A DNA stretch of 64,000 bases from Iris pallida (GCA_029216955.1 JANAVB010044017.1:5784029-5848028); one strand, 5' to 3'. Shown: positions 1-11,990, numbered from the stretch's first letter. Notes: generated by a model from the sequence alone, not told the origin. Numbers and translations: made by a program.

Positions 1-920
1 CCAATGTCCATATCTAGATCTGGATGCTGTCTTTGGGATGTCTTGCTCTCTGACTCTGATCTGATGGTACCCTGACCGCAAGTCAATCTTCATGAATACT
101 GCTGCCCCACTGAGTTGATCAAATAAACATCTATCCTTGGTAGGGAATATCTGTTCTTGATTGTTACAGAGTTCAAGGTATGATAATCAACACATAATCT
201 TGACATACCATCCTTCTTTTTCACAAGAAGTATCGGGGCTCCCCAAGGTGATCCACTAGCATGAATGAATCCCTTGGTTCTGAGTTCTTCAATCATCTTG
301 TACAGGATCTCCAACTCTGATGGTGCCATTCTGTAGACTCTCTCTGACACTGGTGCCGTCCCTGGAATCAAGTCGATAGTGAACTCTATTTCTCTCTCCG
401 GTGGCATACCTGGAAGCTCTTCAGGAAACACATTAGGAAACTCTTCTACTACTCTGGAAAATTGAACTGCTTCTGCTACTGCCATCCGCAATACTGGTGG
501 AGAAGGTTCTACTTCGCCTCTGGAAAATAAAAACTCTGGTTCGCCTGGTATACCAAAAATAATCCTGCCAATATGGCAGTCTATTCTTGCGTATTGATCC
601 TTCAACCAATCCATTTCTAGGACCCCATCATAGTCGGCCATCGAAAATTCAATCAATCTAGCGGGAAACTCTCTACCGCTAACTATGATTCGACACGAGG
701 AATAGACTCTCTCTACCCCCACAAGACCGTTACCAGTAAGTATATTGAGCCTTACTGATAATGACTCGGGCTCCAGTCCTATCCGTGTTGCGAATCGTAC
801 AGACATATATGAATGCGATGCACCAGAATCAAATAATACTGATGATGGAAAAGAGTTGACAAGAATGGTACCTGCCACCACCTCACCTGATGCCAATTCT
901 TCTGCTACGGTCAGAGCCAT
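1..920 (-). pseudogene. Element A pol fragment: aspartic protease and N-terminal reverse transcriptase
   Basis: The 276-codon open stretch starting at 920 opens with a retropepsin-like domain carrying the active-site triad in [10 protein letters not shown] (about residues 31-40). A linker leads into the gypsy RT entry motif [19 protein letters not shown] (about residue 160), then [15 protein letters not shown] and the palm start. The frame is lost near 90-115. Beyond it the minus strand to base 1 still encodes RT sequence ([10 protein letters not shown]), so RT continues outside the window after one frameshift. Protease matures the Gag-Pol polyprotein and RT copies element RNA in cytoplasmic particles. 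The protease active site looks intact. RNase H and integrase are not visible here. Confidence 0.85.
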
Positions 921-1069
921 AGCCTATCCTTGTCCTCTTGGTGCTGGTCCCCTCTGCTGGTGACCTCTCTGCCTGTTCTGAATCTGAACCTGGGCATACT
1001 GTCGAGCTTGAGGCGGCAATGGCCTCGGAGGTTAGTACTGCTGCTGCACTAGTGCTGGACCTCTAACCG

Positions 1070-2224
1070 ATGGACTGGTTAGGTTTGATGATGATGAACT
1101 GGCTCTATTCGGACAGGACCCTATCTTGTGATCCGGTGCCCCACAAGCCAAGCACAATCCCTATGCTCTGTAACATTCTGATACTACAGTCCTGGCTTTC
1201 CACGATAAGAGCTACCCATTGCGGAAGACTGCTTCTGCTTTTGCTGCTGAGGATACGTCGGTATCGAGTGTTGAACCGATGAAACTGTTGTCGCCCTCCT
1301 AGGAGCTGCAATTGTTAAAGCCCTAGCTGTCGGGGCTGGTGCTGATGACTGGGACATCTTCCCATGAGACCTCTTATGTCCTTCGCTTCTATCTACAATC
1401 CTCTGCGAAGTATACTCATGCCTCTTCGCTGCTCGCAAGACGTCATCAAACGTCTGGTGCTCAAACTGCTCTACTAATATAATGATCTCTAGGTGGAGTC
1501 CTTGCTGGAATCGTTAGGCTCGGTCCAATTCGGTTGCCACCAAGGTGGGAGCAAACCGACTAAGTCTAGAAAACTCGGCCACATATCCATCGACCATCCT
1601 TCCCATCTGATTGATGTTAGTGAATCTCGTCTGCAGATCATACCGAGCTACTGCATCGAAGTACCTGGTCTGGAACTTGTCGCTGAATACCGCCCATAAG
1701 ACAGGCGTCGCCAAACCTACTGCTAACATCGTCCACCAGGTGCGGGCTAAGTCTAATAATTATAGGCGCACAACGGCCACCTTCTCATCCTCAGGAATCC
1801 TGGTTGCTTCCAGGATAACCTCTGTGTCCTGAAGCCATGCATCAGCAGCAATAGCATCTTTTGTTCCGTTAAAGAAAGGAGGGTTCAGGCTCTTAAAGTT
1901 GTTGGCTGCATTGTTCCCTTGATACCCAACTCTGCCCATAGCATCTTGTACTATCTAGTGTAGGACATCACCCCGACGATCTTGAGATGCAAGCAATTCC
2001 CTAATAAGTCCTACCAGGGTTTCATTATCATGCTCTACAGGCTGGACGGGTTGAACTGGGGGCTCTGGATCCCCGAAATGCATGGCTCGGGAGGCTGCTC
2101 CAGAGTGTTGGGCTTGGTCCCCAGATTGCTGCTGGTTAACTGGAGGTGCCCCGTTGGGCTGATCGGCAGTACCAAAAACAATGCCACTGAAGAATTGACA
2201 TGGAAAACAATAAGGAAGGACCAA
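1070..2224 (-). pseudogene. Element A gag (capsid/nucleocapsid), disrupted
   Basis: Gag-like sequence in several frames. A Gln/Pro-rich N-terminus begins near 2224. A retrotransposon-gag capsid segment follows, including the stretch ending ARTWW, then FSDKFQTRYF and VAEFSRLSRFAP (about 1514-1790). A basic Ala/Gln-rich tail covers 1184-1438. A CCHC zinc knuckle can be read at 1154-1113 (CLACGAPDHKIGSC, spacing CX2CX4HX4C), out of frame with the preceding ORF. At least three stops or frameshifts interrupt the chain. Gag would form the particle and bind element RNA; this copy cannot make it full length. Assignment rests on capsid motifs, the zinc knuckle and position between the PBS and protease. 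Confidence 0.75.
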
Positions 2225-2354
2225 GATAGATCGAGGATATAAGCATGTGATCAGGTCAATATTTCAGAAAGATTAGGAGACATGAGTAGAGATCAATGGC
2301 GAGTGCTGATTAAGACATCCATCATATAAAACCCTCTCACATCTTGATTTACAA

Positions 2355-2372
2355 GACCTGCATGGGCCACCA
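2355..2372 (-). promoter_or_regulatory. Element A primer-binding site (tRNA-Ile type)
   Basis: The minus strand reads TGGTGGCCCATGCAGGTC, 9 nt inside the LTR end. The same 18-mer occurs at the equivalent place in elements C, G and K. Its complement has the layout of a tRNA 3' end: T-stem CCTGC, acceptor strand ATGGGCC, discriminator A, then CCA. From memory this matches plant cytosolic tRNA-Ile(AAU) rather than the initiator tRNA-Met usual in plant LTR elements. Confidence 0.8.
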
Positions 2373-3709
2373 CTTAAATCGTATCACGCCCCAGAACCAG
2401 AATACTGGAGAGTAAGGGACAGATACAGCCAGCTACGTACATTAAAGTATAATCTACCTCGATATACGGTCACAGCTGTCTAGATGCATGAGGGTTTATC
2501 TACAAGCCAACAGTCTCTTATGGTCATGAACAAGCCTAGTGTCTCAATATCAACAAGTAAGTAATTATTACAAGATGTAAGATCATCAGACATACAAAGT
2601 AAGGCGTCCCAAACATTACATATTCAGATGATCATGAAGCTAATCATACAAAATACAAAGACTAGCAAAGTTTAAGTCATATATGATCAACCCTAGGATT
2701 TGTCAATCATGTAACAGCCCGTAGGCAGATAGAAATTAAAGTTTCAATATGAGCTAACACTTGCTCGGCGGCTAAACGCCTCAAAAGAATAATTTACAAA
2801 TAAAGTGGGAGAGCAAAATAAGAAACCCACTTGTTGCCAGGATTACGTCTGGTGTTCACCATCTGACTAGAAGGCAAGGAGATCCTCGGGAGCTACTCCG
2901 AAATCTGGCCATACAAAACCAGCTGGGTCAGACCCCAGAAAGAGCAAGTGCCACAAGGGAGACTTCACTTAAGAACTAAAACCAGCATATTAGCACATGA
3001 TACATAAAGGATAATAAAAAACATGAGTTAGAGAAAACAGGGTGATAAACGAAAAGATAACTGAAGGACTAATCCAGTAACCAAGTTACAACCCGTAAAC
3101 CAAACAAGGACCGGGATTGTAACCCTTCACCTGAACATAACTTAGTCTCTAACTAATTATCGAATAAGTAAAGCATAACAGTAACGGGCTGAAGTAACCA
3201 TGTATTGGCCTTGTCTAGGCAAGACTAGACTAGACTCCATCCATCAATCACGGCCAAGCGATGAGTACGGCTTGATACTTTAACCAACTAGGGTTATTAC
3301 AAACCTAGTTATTAACAAGATGCTTTGAGATGTTCCAACAGCCACAAGCCCTACAGACTTAATCCAGGTTATCCAGTTGCAAGTTTAGAGAGTTGGATTA
3401 GGTGACTTGGGGGTGAAACACATGACAGTGTCTAGAAATGTGCCCTACTCGACGGCAGGCTACAAGGTTAATTAAAGCGCCCAGATAACGGGACTGCCTA
3501 TAGCTGAAAAATCTCTTCATGGACTACTTGATCAATCTAGTCATTATCCTAGTCAGATTCAGTATGGATCCCTGACCGTGGTAACCAGGAATCCATGTCC
3601 TAGACATGATGCAAGACAAGACATGTAGCTTATACAAGCACAAACACCCACGGTGTCAAGACAAGAGTTACTTAGAAAGTCAAGATATCCGTCACAACAG
3701 CAAATAAAG

Positions 3710-3875
3710 ATTATCATGTTAGATTACTTATCAAGTCAAGAGTGTGTCACAACGGACCACCATCAAGTATTATCATGTCAAGTTACTTATCAAGAGTGCA
3801 CCACGACGGATCACTATCAAGAATTATCATGTTACTTGATACTTGTTAAGAGTGCGCCTTAACAGGCCACTGTCG
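3710..3875. repeat. Tandem repeat, about 54-59 bp unit, three copies
   Basis: Units start with ATTATCATGT at 3710, 3769 and 3823, and share TTACTTATCAAG followed by GAGTG. Spacing is 59, 54 and about 53 bp. A weaker partial copy may precede 3710. It lies inside the element A LTR. Confidence 0.75.
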
Positions 3876-4032
3876 TGTTCTATCCTTACATTATCACGAA
3901 TGAGAGAAACTTGCATAAAATAGCTAGTAACATATTCTTGAAGCCAAGAAAAAGATCTACAACTTTCATGTTTTGAGTTTTTTTTAAGATTTTAGCTAAA
4001 AAACAGCTCAAAGAGGCAAAAATAGTCATTTG

Positions 4033-4600
4033 GAGTGATTGCGCGCAAGTTGCGCGAGCAAAACTGCCCATGGCGCATGTTGCACGCAAGCACGACACAC
4101 GTTGCGGCCGTGCAAGTTGTGCGTCGTACCCGGACAAAATTGCCCACGGCGCACGTTGCGCGTAAGCACGACGCGCGGGCGCACGACAGAAAATCGCACG
4201 ACCACGCAAGTCGCACGTTGTGCGTGGGCAAAATCGCCCACGACGCACGTTGCATGCATGCACGGCGCACGGGCACGCGGGCGCACGGCAGAAAATCGCA
4301 TGGGCGAGCGGCCGCGCAAGTTGCACGTTGTGCGCGGGCAAAATCGCCCACGGTGCATGTTGCACGCAAGCACGACGCACGGGCGCGTGGCCGCGCAAGT
4401 TGCACGTCGCGCGCGGGCAAAATCGTCCACGGCGAACGTTGTGTGCAAGCACGGCGCGCTGGTGCGCGGCAGAAAATTACACGATCGTACAAGTTGTACG
4501 TTGCACGCAGGCAAAATCGCCCACGGTGTACGTTACGCGCAAGCACGGCGCGCAGCGTGCGGCAGCGAAGACACTGCGCGCGACACTGTTTATCGTTCCG
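4033..4600. repeat. GC-rich imperfect tandem repeat array in LTR A
   Basis: About six imperfect units of variable length (roughly 60-110 bp). Each contains GCAAGTTGCACGTTG-like sequence, then GGGCAAAATCGCCCACGG, CGCACGTTGC and GCAAGCACG. The block is very rich in CG, GCAC and GTGC and contrasts sharply with the AT-rich LTR around it. Units are themselves rich in short inverted repeats (GGGC...GCCC). Long ORFs on both strands here are by-products of the missing A/T stop codons. Confidence 0.8.
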
Positions 4601-4992
4601 ACAGCACCAAAAGGTATGGGGAACCCATGAACACGAAAATGGCCGAACTTGCACATACGAAGTCGAAATCAAGCGGTTCAAAAGCCAAAATTGGGTAGAA
4701 TTGAATTCTCTACAACATGGAACCATTAGATCTCAAAAATAACCAAGTTTCAGTGATCAAAACCAAGAAAAACCAAAAAATTATAAACTTATATCTAGAA
4801 TAATCCATCCATCAAATCCAAAAATGTCAAGTTCTAAAGAAGCTTAGAATCAAGTAAGGAAGAGAATGAAACAATAAAATATGAGATCCATCATGAAGCA
4901 AGTTGCACTTGTCTAGGGCTTGGTAGGTGGGAGGAGTAAATAAAGAAGATGAAGAAGTAAATGCAAATAATGGATAAGAGAGAAGGAGTTGG

Positions 4993-5001
4993 TTTTTATA
5001 C
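4993..5001 (-). promoter_or_regulatory. Putative TATA box of LTR A
   Basis: The minus strand reads TTTGTATAAAAACC about 200 bp inside the LTR start, where an LTR promoter is expected. Supported by position and sequence only. Confidence 0.4.
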
Positions 5002-5197
5002 AAAATCTCTCCATCTCAAACCAAAATAAACCAAGACAAGCCAAGTCAAATTGAACCGAACCAAATTAAAATAAACTAAGTCAATATTAAACCAAGACTA
5101 GGCTACGCAAGACAAGTCTAATTACGGTCCACCTGACAAATATCATAAATCTGTATACGTATACTGAAAAAAAGTACAACGAAAAATGGGAGTGACA

Positions 5198-6027
5198 GTC
5201 TCCACCTCCTCGGCCGTCACGTCGACGCTAGCTGTCATATGTAGCACCTCCTACACCATTGGGATCATGTCGATATCAATGACATGACCAAGACCGAAGT
5301 CCCTAACGATCAGCCTCACCGTAAGTCTCGGCTTTTCTGTCCCCAACTTTCGTATTCTACCAGAAAGTGTTAACGTTTCGACGAGCTTCTTTACCCTTGG
5401 TTGACCCAACCAAGCGGACGGTGTGGTTCTCACGAAATTCAAACTCCTGAACTTGTCCACCTTCGTGTCCAAACGTAAAGCTCCCCCATACACATGCCTT
5501 CTCAAGCAGAACATCATGTACTGTGCATGCCATCGATGACCTACAGCTCCACTTGAACTGTGTGAATGATGATGCTCCCACCTAAGATTGAGTTTACTGA
5601 AAATCTTGATCTTCTTCCTGGCTTTGAAATGCTAAATCGATGGCGTTCCGTGAAGCTTTAGCAAACCACATGTCACCAAAACTGGAACCGTAGAGCAACC
5701 CCCTGGAGACCGACCAACTATCATGGGACCGACAGACTGACCCTTAATCTTTGACTCTTCATCATCCGTTGCTTTGTCTCGACGAACCGAATCCTCCGTA
5801 TCCCTCAAAGCATCTACATGACCCTCCTCAGCAAGTTTTCGATGATCCACCTCCTATCAAACACCCCTCGAGCCTCTATCCAATGTTTGTGGTCAGCTTG
5901 TACAGCTCAGCGGCTTGAGCCTGTACATGCCACAACACAAATCTTCTCGAGACAGCTATTGGAAACCCTTCATAAGCATCTAATCTTTGTCCCGAAATAG
6001 ACTACGACAGCCATCATCTGCTAGCCT
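5198..6027 (-). other. Element B degenerate 3' internal region with polypurine tract
   Basis: Between the protease remnant and element A's LTR the minus strand shows only short disrupted frames with no recognisable integrase or RT motif. It ends in GAGGAGGTGGAGAC at 5214-5201, which resembles the polypurine tract of copia elements whose LTR begins TGTTGGAG, as B's does. I read this stretch as what remains after loss of most of pol. No gene can be supported in it. Confidence 0.5.
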
Positions 6028-6751
6028 CTATATTGAAACAAAGTTGCAGTACAAACTCGATACATGTCGCACATCCCTGAGGACGAGCTTGTCACCAAAC
6101 TCCATCGTCAAGTGTACATCATCGATGCCTACAAATGTAGCTGTCCCCTTGTCGTCCATTTTTATATATCCAAACCTGCCGTCATAGTATGACGTGAAGA
6201 TCCTCCTATATGGAGTGGCATGATACGATGTCCTCATGACCATGACCCAGTTTCTATCATGACACATGCCATAAGGTTCCTCTGCGTCGGTCGCTGCGAT
6301 GATGATATCACCAAACGCCATGAGATCCTTCTGATCGTCCTTACTTTTGGCCTTCTCAGCTTTGAGCTTCATGCAGTTCCTCTTGATACAACCTATTTTG
6401 CCACAGTGATAGCAGCCCTCCTTGTGGTCCACAATCGCAAGATCCCGAGAACTCCTCCTGTCCTTGCTTGTGACTTGGGTCTTCCCTTCCCGTAGGAAAC
6501 CACCAGAATGGACTCCTGCAACGATTTCACTTGCTTGTGCCGGACTTTTTCATTAACAAGCTACTTTTAACAGCCTCCATCGTGATAACTTCCATCAAGC
6601 GCGAAGTTGTTCACCCGATACCACCAACGTTTTTTAGCTTTCTGACAGATAACTCAAAAGCAGTAGGGCCTGAAGCTCATCATCAATCATTATCTTCATC
6701 GCAAACAGCTGATTGATGATACCCTGAACCTCGTTCAGATGTTGTGCCAAT
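6028..6751 (-). pseudogene. Element B gag C-terminus and protease remnant
   Basis: The minus strand from 6751 continues the copia gag (UBN2-like) with LNEVQGIINQLFAMKIMID and QALLLLSYLSES, which has the usual spacing of that domain. Next comes a nucleocapsid zinc knuckle CYHCGKIGCIKRNC (CX2CX4 spacing, the expected His replaced by Cys) at about 6410-6370. Then follows a protease-like segment with HATPYRRIFTSYYDGRFG and KLVLRDVRHV. The catalytic DSGAS motif expected just before HATP is replaced by MVMRTS, so the protease is inactive. The open frame is 6432-6028. Function (particle assembly, polyprotein cleavage) is known for the family but lost here. Confidence 0.8.
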
Positions 6752-7198
6752 TGTAAGCCCCTGTTTTTCAAAATTCATTTTTAATTAGTGTTAATTAATT
6801 TTTTGTGACAAATTAGCCTTAAAATAATTATTAGAATTTTTAGGAATTTTTCTAGAATTTTTAAATGATTTGTAAATGAGTTTTATATATTAAAATATTA
6901 ATTTACAATTTTCTAAAATGTTTTAATTGACTTTCGCAATTAATTAGATTATTTTAATATCATTTTGCAATTCTAAATTTGTTATGTGCAAATTTTATTT
7001 GCACATAAGCTGTGCGGGATGGGTTATGCAAATTCCTATTTGCAACTACCCTCTGTTAGGACCTAACTGTAATATCCTAATCTACGGGGACCTAAACGCA
7101 AACCTAATCTACCCACTCCCCCGACGACCCGGCTGACCGACGACCGCCAGCGCGCCCTGCCCCCGCCATTTCCGGCCAGCCCGACCGCCTTAGCCCCC

Positions 7199-7246
7199 TA
7201 TAAAAACCCCCACAGACCCCCCTCTCTCCCCCAGACTAAACCCTAA
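7199..7246 (+). promoter_or_regulatory. LTR C core promoter: TATA box and telo-box
   Basis: TATAAAAA at 7199-7206 follows a C/G-rich stretch. About 32 bp further on is AAACCCTAA (7238-7246), the plant telo-box, within a C-rich leader. The 3' LTR has the same pair at 15439-15446 and 15478-15486. Position suggests transcription starts close to the telo-box. Confidence 0.6.
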
Positions 7247-7761
7247 CCCTAAAACCCCACCACGACCGCCCACGCCACCGTCTTCCCCAAAAACCTCCAG
7301 CCCTAACCCTAACTCCGGCGAGCTTCCCCGTCCAGCCTCCACGGTCGACTTCGACAGCCGCGACCACCACCATTCGACGCGCCCGGCCAAGGCGAACGCG
7401 TCGCCACCCAAGCGCCGCCGTCCCGAACGTCCCTCCGCCCGCCAGCACCCCCGAATCCCCCATCAACCGCCGGACACGTAAGTGGCAAGTGTCGTGCATG
7501 TCGTACGTGTCTCGTGTTGGGCGTATGATGTTCGCCATGTCCTGACGAACACAAGTGTAGAACTGGACACGTAAAACTTGTGTCGTGCGTGTCAAAATCG
7601 ACTCGGACACGTAAATTCCTGTGTCCCTAACTGTCAGGACACAGGATGGTTTTTATATTTTTTTATGTTAATTCACTTGTTACTAAATAAAATAAGCTAA
7701 ACCCTATTCCTAACAAACGGGCCAACTGGCCCACTGGCCAGCGCGCAGTAACTAAACCCCA

Positions 7762-7786
7762 CCCCCCCCCCCCCCCCCCCCCCCCC
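7762..7786. repeat. Poly-C run
   Basis: Twenty-five consecutive C. The matching place in the 3' LTR (15994-16017) has 24, so the run has changed length since insertion or through assembly error. Confidence 0.9.
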
Positions 7787-7865
7787 GCTGGCTCAGGTTC
7801 GAGCCCCCCTTTCTGTTTCCTTTTTCTTTTCTTTTCTGTTTTCTTTTCTTTTTCTTTTTATTTTG

Positions 7866-7988
<123 letters not shown>

Positions 7989-10070
7989 CTGTATTTTTAA
8001 CAGTATTTAATATATATGTATATATTTTATAGTTAGTAAATTTTATATATATATATATGTTTATATATATATTTTCCTATGTATATATATATTATATATA
8101 TATACACTATATTATTAAGTGTGTTCTTATATATATATATATATATATATTTGTATATATATATATACTTTATAAATTAAGTATTTTTCCTTACATATAT
8201 ATATGTACTTTTAAAACATATGTACGCATATTTTCACTATGCATAACTTTACCTTATTAAAATATTAATATTTATTTTGCACTATTACTAAATTGTATTT
8301 TTAGTGTATTTAAATTACTGCAACCATTTGGTGTCCAAGCCTAGCATGGGTATTTGGGCTCAAATGTGTTTTCACACATTCAAGACCTGTACAAGTCATA
8401 TTGGACTTGATTCATGGCCTTGGGTCCTGTATTTGAACTTTGGTTCACATTATATACATGGACAAAATACGCAGATAATTAATTATTGTGTGCATTGCTG
8501 TTTTTGATTTTCTAAAAATACTTAAAGTGCTGCTAAAATTATGGAAAAATAGTATTTAGATACTATGTTAAGTTAGGTAATTTAGTATAAATTTTGTAGT
8601 ATTTAATTTACTGTTTTGCCACTAGTTTAGCATATAAAACCAAAACTCATTTTCTGCATACTTAGGAAAACTGATTTTTATAAAATATTTGTACTGGTTA
8701 ATAAATTCCAGAAAAATTATAATAAATTTCTATGATTAACAAGGATCACCTTGGTACTTTACCTTAAGAAAAACTAGGCTTTTTGTCTACTTCAAAAATT
8801 GTTAGAACACAATGATCTTTTGATTTATTTATTGATTAATTACGACTTGTAGCTTTTTGTGTTATTTGGAGTTTTAGTCGTGTTGAACCCCATCCCTCAC
8901 TAGTTAAAGACCCTAGAAAGTTAGTTAACAGAGTGTGTCACCCCACATTGGTCTCCTATGCCAAGTCATCATTTTGGCTAGGTGCCCAGTCACAAGTCGT
9001 GTTTCACCAATTAGTGTCCTAGTGTTTTAGCTTAGTGTAAAACTAAGTTGTTGTATTTACTTCTACAGTGACGAGTTACTGGACATCCATAGCACAGTTA
9101 TCGCAGCTTGTTTTGTTTTGCTTTGCTAGAGGCAAGTACTTTCTACGAACTTTACATATTGTCACATAAATGAACTGTAAACCCCACCATGTTAAATGCT
9201 GATCCTTGGGGTAGCAAGTTAGATCTTTACATATTGTACTTCCAGTTACTACCATGCTTAGAACAGTCTTGATGTATCTCTCACATGATTAGAATATGGG
9301 TTATGGAGAAACTGATAGTATTGTACGTGATCACGACCCCCCTACAGTAGCGAGCTCGGTCGCATTCTATATGCATACCTTGCTGCAGGCCATTATCCCG
9401 CATTTCTGTACGGATGTACACCTATGCTTGTTGACTTATACGTATGTACATTTTATTTATATGTACCACAGTATATTGTACATCTATTGACCGATCACGT
9501 ACTTGCTACAGTTTTAAACATTACATATACATATGTCTCTATGACATGTGTGTCCTTGCCATAATAGATTGAGTGATGCCATGCTTTCCAGTTATTCCTC
9601 TTATGTTCATTTCCATGTTTCATATGCTAGTTTGCTAGATTTAGTACTTGCTTCCGTCCTGACAGGATAACGTTGTAGGTGTCCTTACTGAGGAGGAGTT
9701 ACTCTGCGACTCATACTATGGAGTTACTACCGAGGACCCGGCTCTGCTTTACGAGGATGTTCCTGCGGGGAACCTCGCCTAGTTGTCTTTTGTTTACTTA
9801 GACTTTTGAGAGTAGACATGTATTAGACTATATCATTTGTAACTGGACATGTATCCATTTTACATTTCAGTTTACTTGTACTTGGACGTTCACTATATAC
9901 GATGACTTTTGTGTTTGGAGCATTTATGATTCTTCTTCACTTATAGAACTGTAGTACATTTAGTCTTATCCTGTTGTCTTTAGAACAGCTTACTACGTTT
10001 TATCTCAACGTAGGCAGCATGACTCGGCCTGGCCCAACAATTTGGGTAGCGGGTCGTGACATGTTTTTAG

Positions 10071-10088
10071 TGGTGGCCCATGCAGGTC
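10071..10088 (+). promoter_or_regulatory. Element C primer-binding site (tRNA-Ile type)
   Basis: TGGTGGCCCATGCAGGTC, 9 nt (TGTTTTTAG) after the 5' LTR end; identical in elements A, G and K. The next bases, including TGTTTGGTTACGTTATTGTA, CCAAGCATG and TCTGCAATTAGGA, are also conserved in element G. Confidence 0.85.
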
Positions 10089-10371
10089 CTGACTAAACTG
10101 TTTGGTTACGTTATTGTACCAAGCATGTCTGCAATTAGGAACTTAAGGTAATTAGACAACATTAGGAAAGACGCTTAGAACACTTAGAGGAATACTAGGA
10201 TTGCAACATAGGAAATATCACATGTTTGCTATTACAATTAGATTTTCTTGCATATGATTGCTTACTTTAAACAAGTCCTTATAAGTCTTTTTATGTAATT
10301 TAGATGGTGCTTACTTTCGTCCCTATGTTACCCCCGAGAATGGGGCCCTTCATATCCAGTCAGCTGACCAG

Positions 10372-11441
10372 TTGACTGATACACCTCCACCTACCACATT
10401 CCCCACTCCACAGATCCCAGACCCAGATACCACCTTCCACATCCCAACCCCAGCAGGCCCCGATACTTCCACCACCCCTATCACTATACCCACCCAGGCT
10501 TCCGTCACACTCGACGGGACCCAGCTGCTCACACTGATCCAGAGGTTCCTAACAACCCATCAGGAGCAGACTACCCTACTCCGCCGAGCATGGAGCGTTC
10601 TGAGGGACGTCCCGTGGTCCCACCATATGTAGAGCCGCGGCAGAGAGCGGGGACGATTAAGGACTTCATGGGTCTGAATCCCAAGGAGTTCTCAGGGACT
10701 GATGGCATAGTAGTAGCAGATGACTGGCTAGATTCAGTAGAGAGGAAGCTTCTGGGAGTTAGGATGCCGGATGACCTTCAGGTCGAGGCAGCAGGATTTC
10801 TGCTGATAGACTTAGCCGGAGTCTGGTTCAGGAATGAGCCGTTGTTCGCGAGAGGTAGAGCCACCTGGGACCAGTTCAAGACCCAGTTCAAGAAGAAATT
10901 CTTCTCGACCACTGCTAGAGTAGCCATGGGGCTACGATTCTAGAACATCCAGCAGGGGAACCGTTCTGTTGATGACTATGCGGAGAGTTTAGTCCCTGAG
11001 CCGTTTTGCTCCTAGTCTGGTTGCTGATCCAGAGGATATGACCCGTAGGTTTTGCCATGGTCTCGTTCCAGACATTGGCATTCTTATAGTGGCGAATGGT
11101 ACGACTGACTACTACCAGAGTCTAGAGTTGGCCCGGAGCATTGAGGAGCGTCTTCTGTCTAGCAAGAGGCCGGCTCCTATATATCATGAGGACCGTCCAG
11201 CTCAGGCTTTCCAGCAGAGAGCGTCGATGCCACCCCAGCAGACTTACCGTCCCCTACACCACATCATCAGACCACGCCAGTTAGAGCCCCGGGACCCCGG
11301 CAGCAGCAGAAGGGGCTATATGTTCTTTCTGCGGAAGACCAGGGCACGACAGGTCCATTTGCAGGAAGAGATTGGGGCAGTGTTTAGTTTGTGGGTCTAC
11401 CACCCATCAGATTCGGGACTGCCCAGCGGCGAAGCCTAGAG
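10372..11441 (+). pseudogene. Element C gag, disrupted
   Basis: A Pro/Thr-rich N-terminus (10372-10632) leads by frameshift into the capsid domain (10590-10943), with NPKEFSGTDG, ADDWLDSVERK and WDQFKTQFKKKFF typical of retrotransposon gag. A stop (TAG at 10941) and a further frameshift precede 11038-11439, which carries the capsid C-terminal part (MTRRFCHGLVPD) and a Gln/Pro-rich tail. A CCHC zinc knuckle CLVCGSTTHQIRDC is readable at 11381-11422, out of frame with that ORF. At least three lesions are present. The product would coat element RNA; this copy cannot make a full-length protein. An upstream ATG at 10304 closes after about 23 codons. Confidence 0.85.
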
Positions 11442-11540
11442 GACCACTTCCGACTCAGCAGCAGAGGTTTGGGCAGCATCTGCAGTAGCAGAAGGGACCT
11501 CAGGAGAAGGTTTTAGTCTAGCCATTGACCGGACCGGAGC

Positions 11541-11990
11541 AAGTTTCGGAGCCGGATTACTTAGCTGACGTCATTACAGGTCATGTTTATTTGCATACTT
11601 TTCTAGCTGTATGTTTTTTTATTCTGGTGCATCTCATAGCTTCCTATCATTAGAGTTTATGTAACATCATCTAGTAGCTACACCTACTGCAGAGATTAGT
11701 AGAGTGATGACGGGAGGAGGACCAGTGCCTATTAGATCTATCTATAGATGTTCTATTTTTATAGCCGGGAGAGAGTTCAGGGGCGATTCTTTGTGATGCC
11801 ACTTCCCGGTTATGATATATTGGGGATGGACTGGCTTAGCTACGCCCATACATCTATATTGCCATGAGGGTAGTATTGTGTTCAGTCCCCCAGGCACAGC
11901 ACCATTCAGTGTCAGGAGGACAGGGCCGGAGATCAGCCTAGAGCCGAACTGTTGTGCTACAGTCAGGGACGCAGCACCGCCACCCTATCA
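11541..11990 (+). pseudogene. Element C aspartic protease remnant with altered active site
   Basis: Readable in fragments: DYLADVITGHVYLHTF, then YSGASHSF where gypsy proteases have DSGASHSF, followed by a stop (TAA, near 11664). MTGGGPVPI and the hydrophobic strand ending near 11990 follow in other frames. The change of the catalytic Asp to Tyr sits just after a T-run (about 11617-11624) where indels are likely. The domain would cleave Gag-Pol; here it is inactive. It joins directly to RT. Confidence 0.7.

Larger units (their letters stand above)
1..5197 (-). mobile_element. Element A: Ty3/gypsy LTR retrotransposon, 5' part only
   Basis: Minus-strand element that runs off the left edge of the window. 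In its own direction it has a 5' LTR (5197 down to 2382), a 9-nt spacer, a tRNA-type primer-binding site (2372-2355), gag (about 2224-1070), then protease and the beginning of reverse transcriptase (920-1). The LTR begins TGTCACTCCC and ends GGGCGTGATA. Its right end abuts the polypurine-rich end of copia element B, so A appears to have inserted into B. The 5 bases beyond the LTR are GTCTC; the matching TSD copy would be outside the window. Gag and pol carry frameshifts and stops, so this copy is not autonomous. The gag-PR-RT order and protease type place it in Ty3/gypsy. Confidence 0.85.
2382..5197 (-). repeat. Element A 5' LTR (2.8 kb)
   Basis: Bounded on the minus strand by TGTCACTCCC (at 5197) and GGCGTGATA (at 2382), the latter 9 nt from the PBS. 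It holds a TATA-like box near 5001-4993, a GC-rich imperfect tandem array (about 4033-4600) and an AT-rich tandem repeat (3710-3875), both downstream of the TATA box in the element's direction and so in the presumed transcribed leader. No credible protein is encoded. The second LTR lies outside the window, so divergence cannot be judged. Confidence 0.8.

Noticed and set aside
3886..4742. Long Arg/Cys/Ala-rich ORFs on both strands (up to 244 codons)
   Set aside because: They lie in the GC-rich tandem array of LTR A, are open in several frames on both strands at once, and show no domain; openness comes from the lack of A/T-rich stop codons.
7235..7256. Telomere-like CCCTAACCCTAAAACCC sequence
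   Set aside because: Only two or three repeats, inside an LTR and repeated in the partner LTR; read as a telo-box and not as telomeric DNA.
7190..7610. Gly/Val-rich ORFs on the minus strand (also 15430-15792)
   Set aside because: They are antisense to the C-rich LTR leader of element C and are present in both LTRs; low-complexity by-products.
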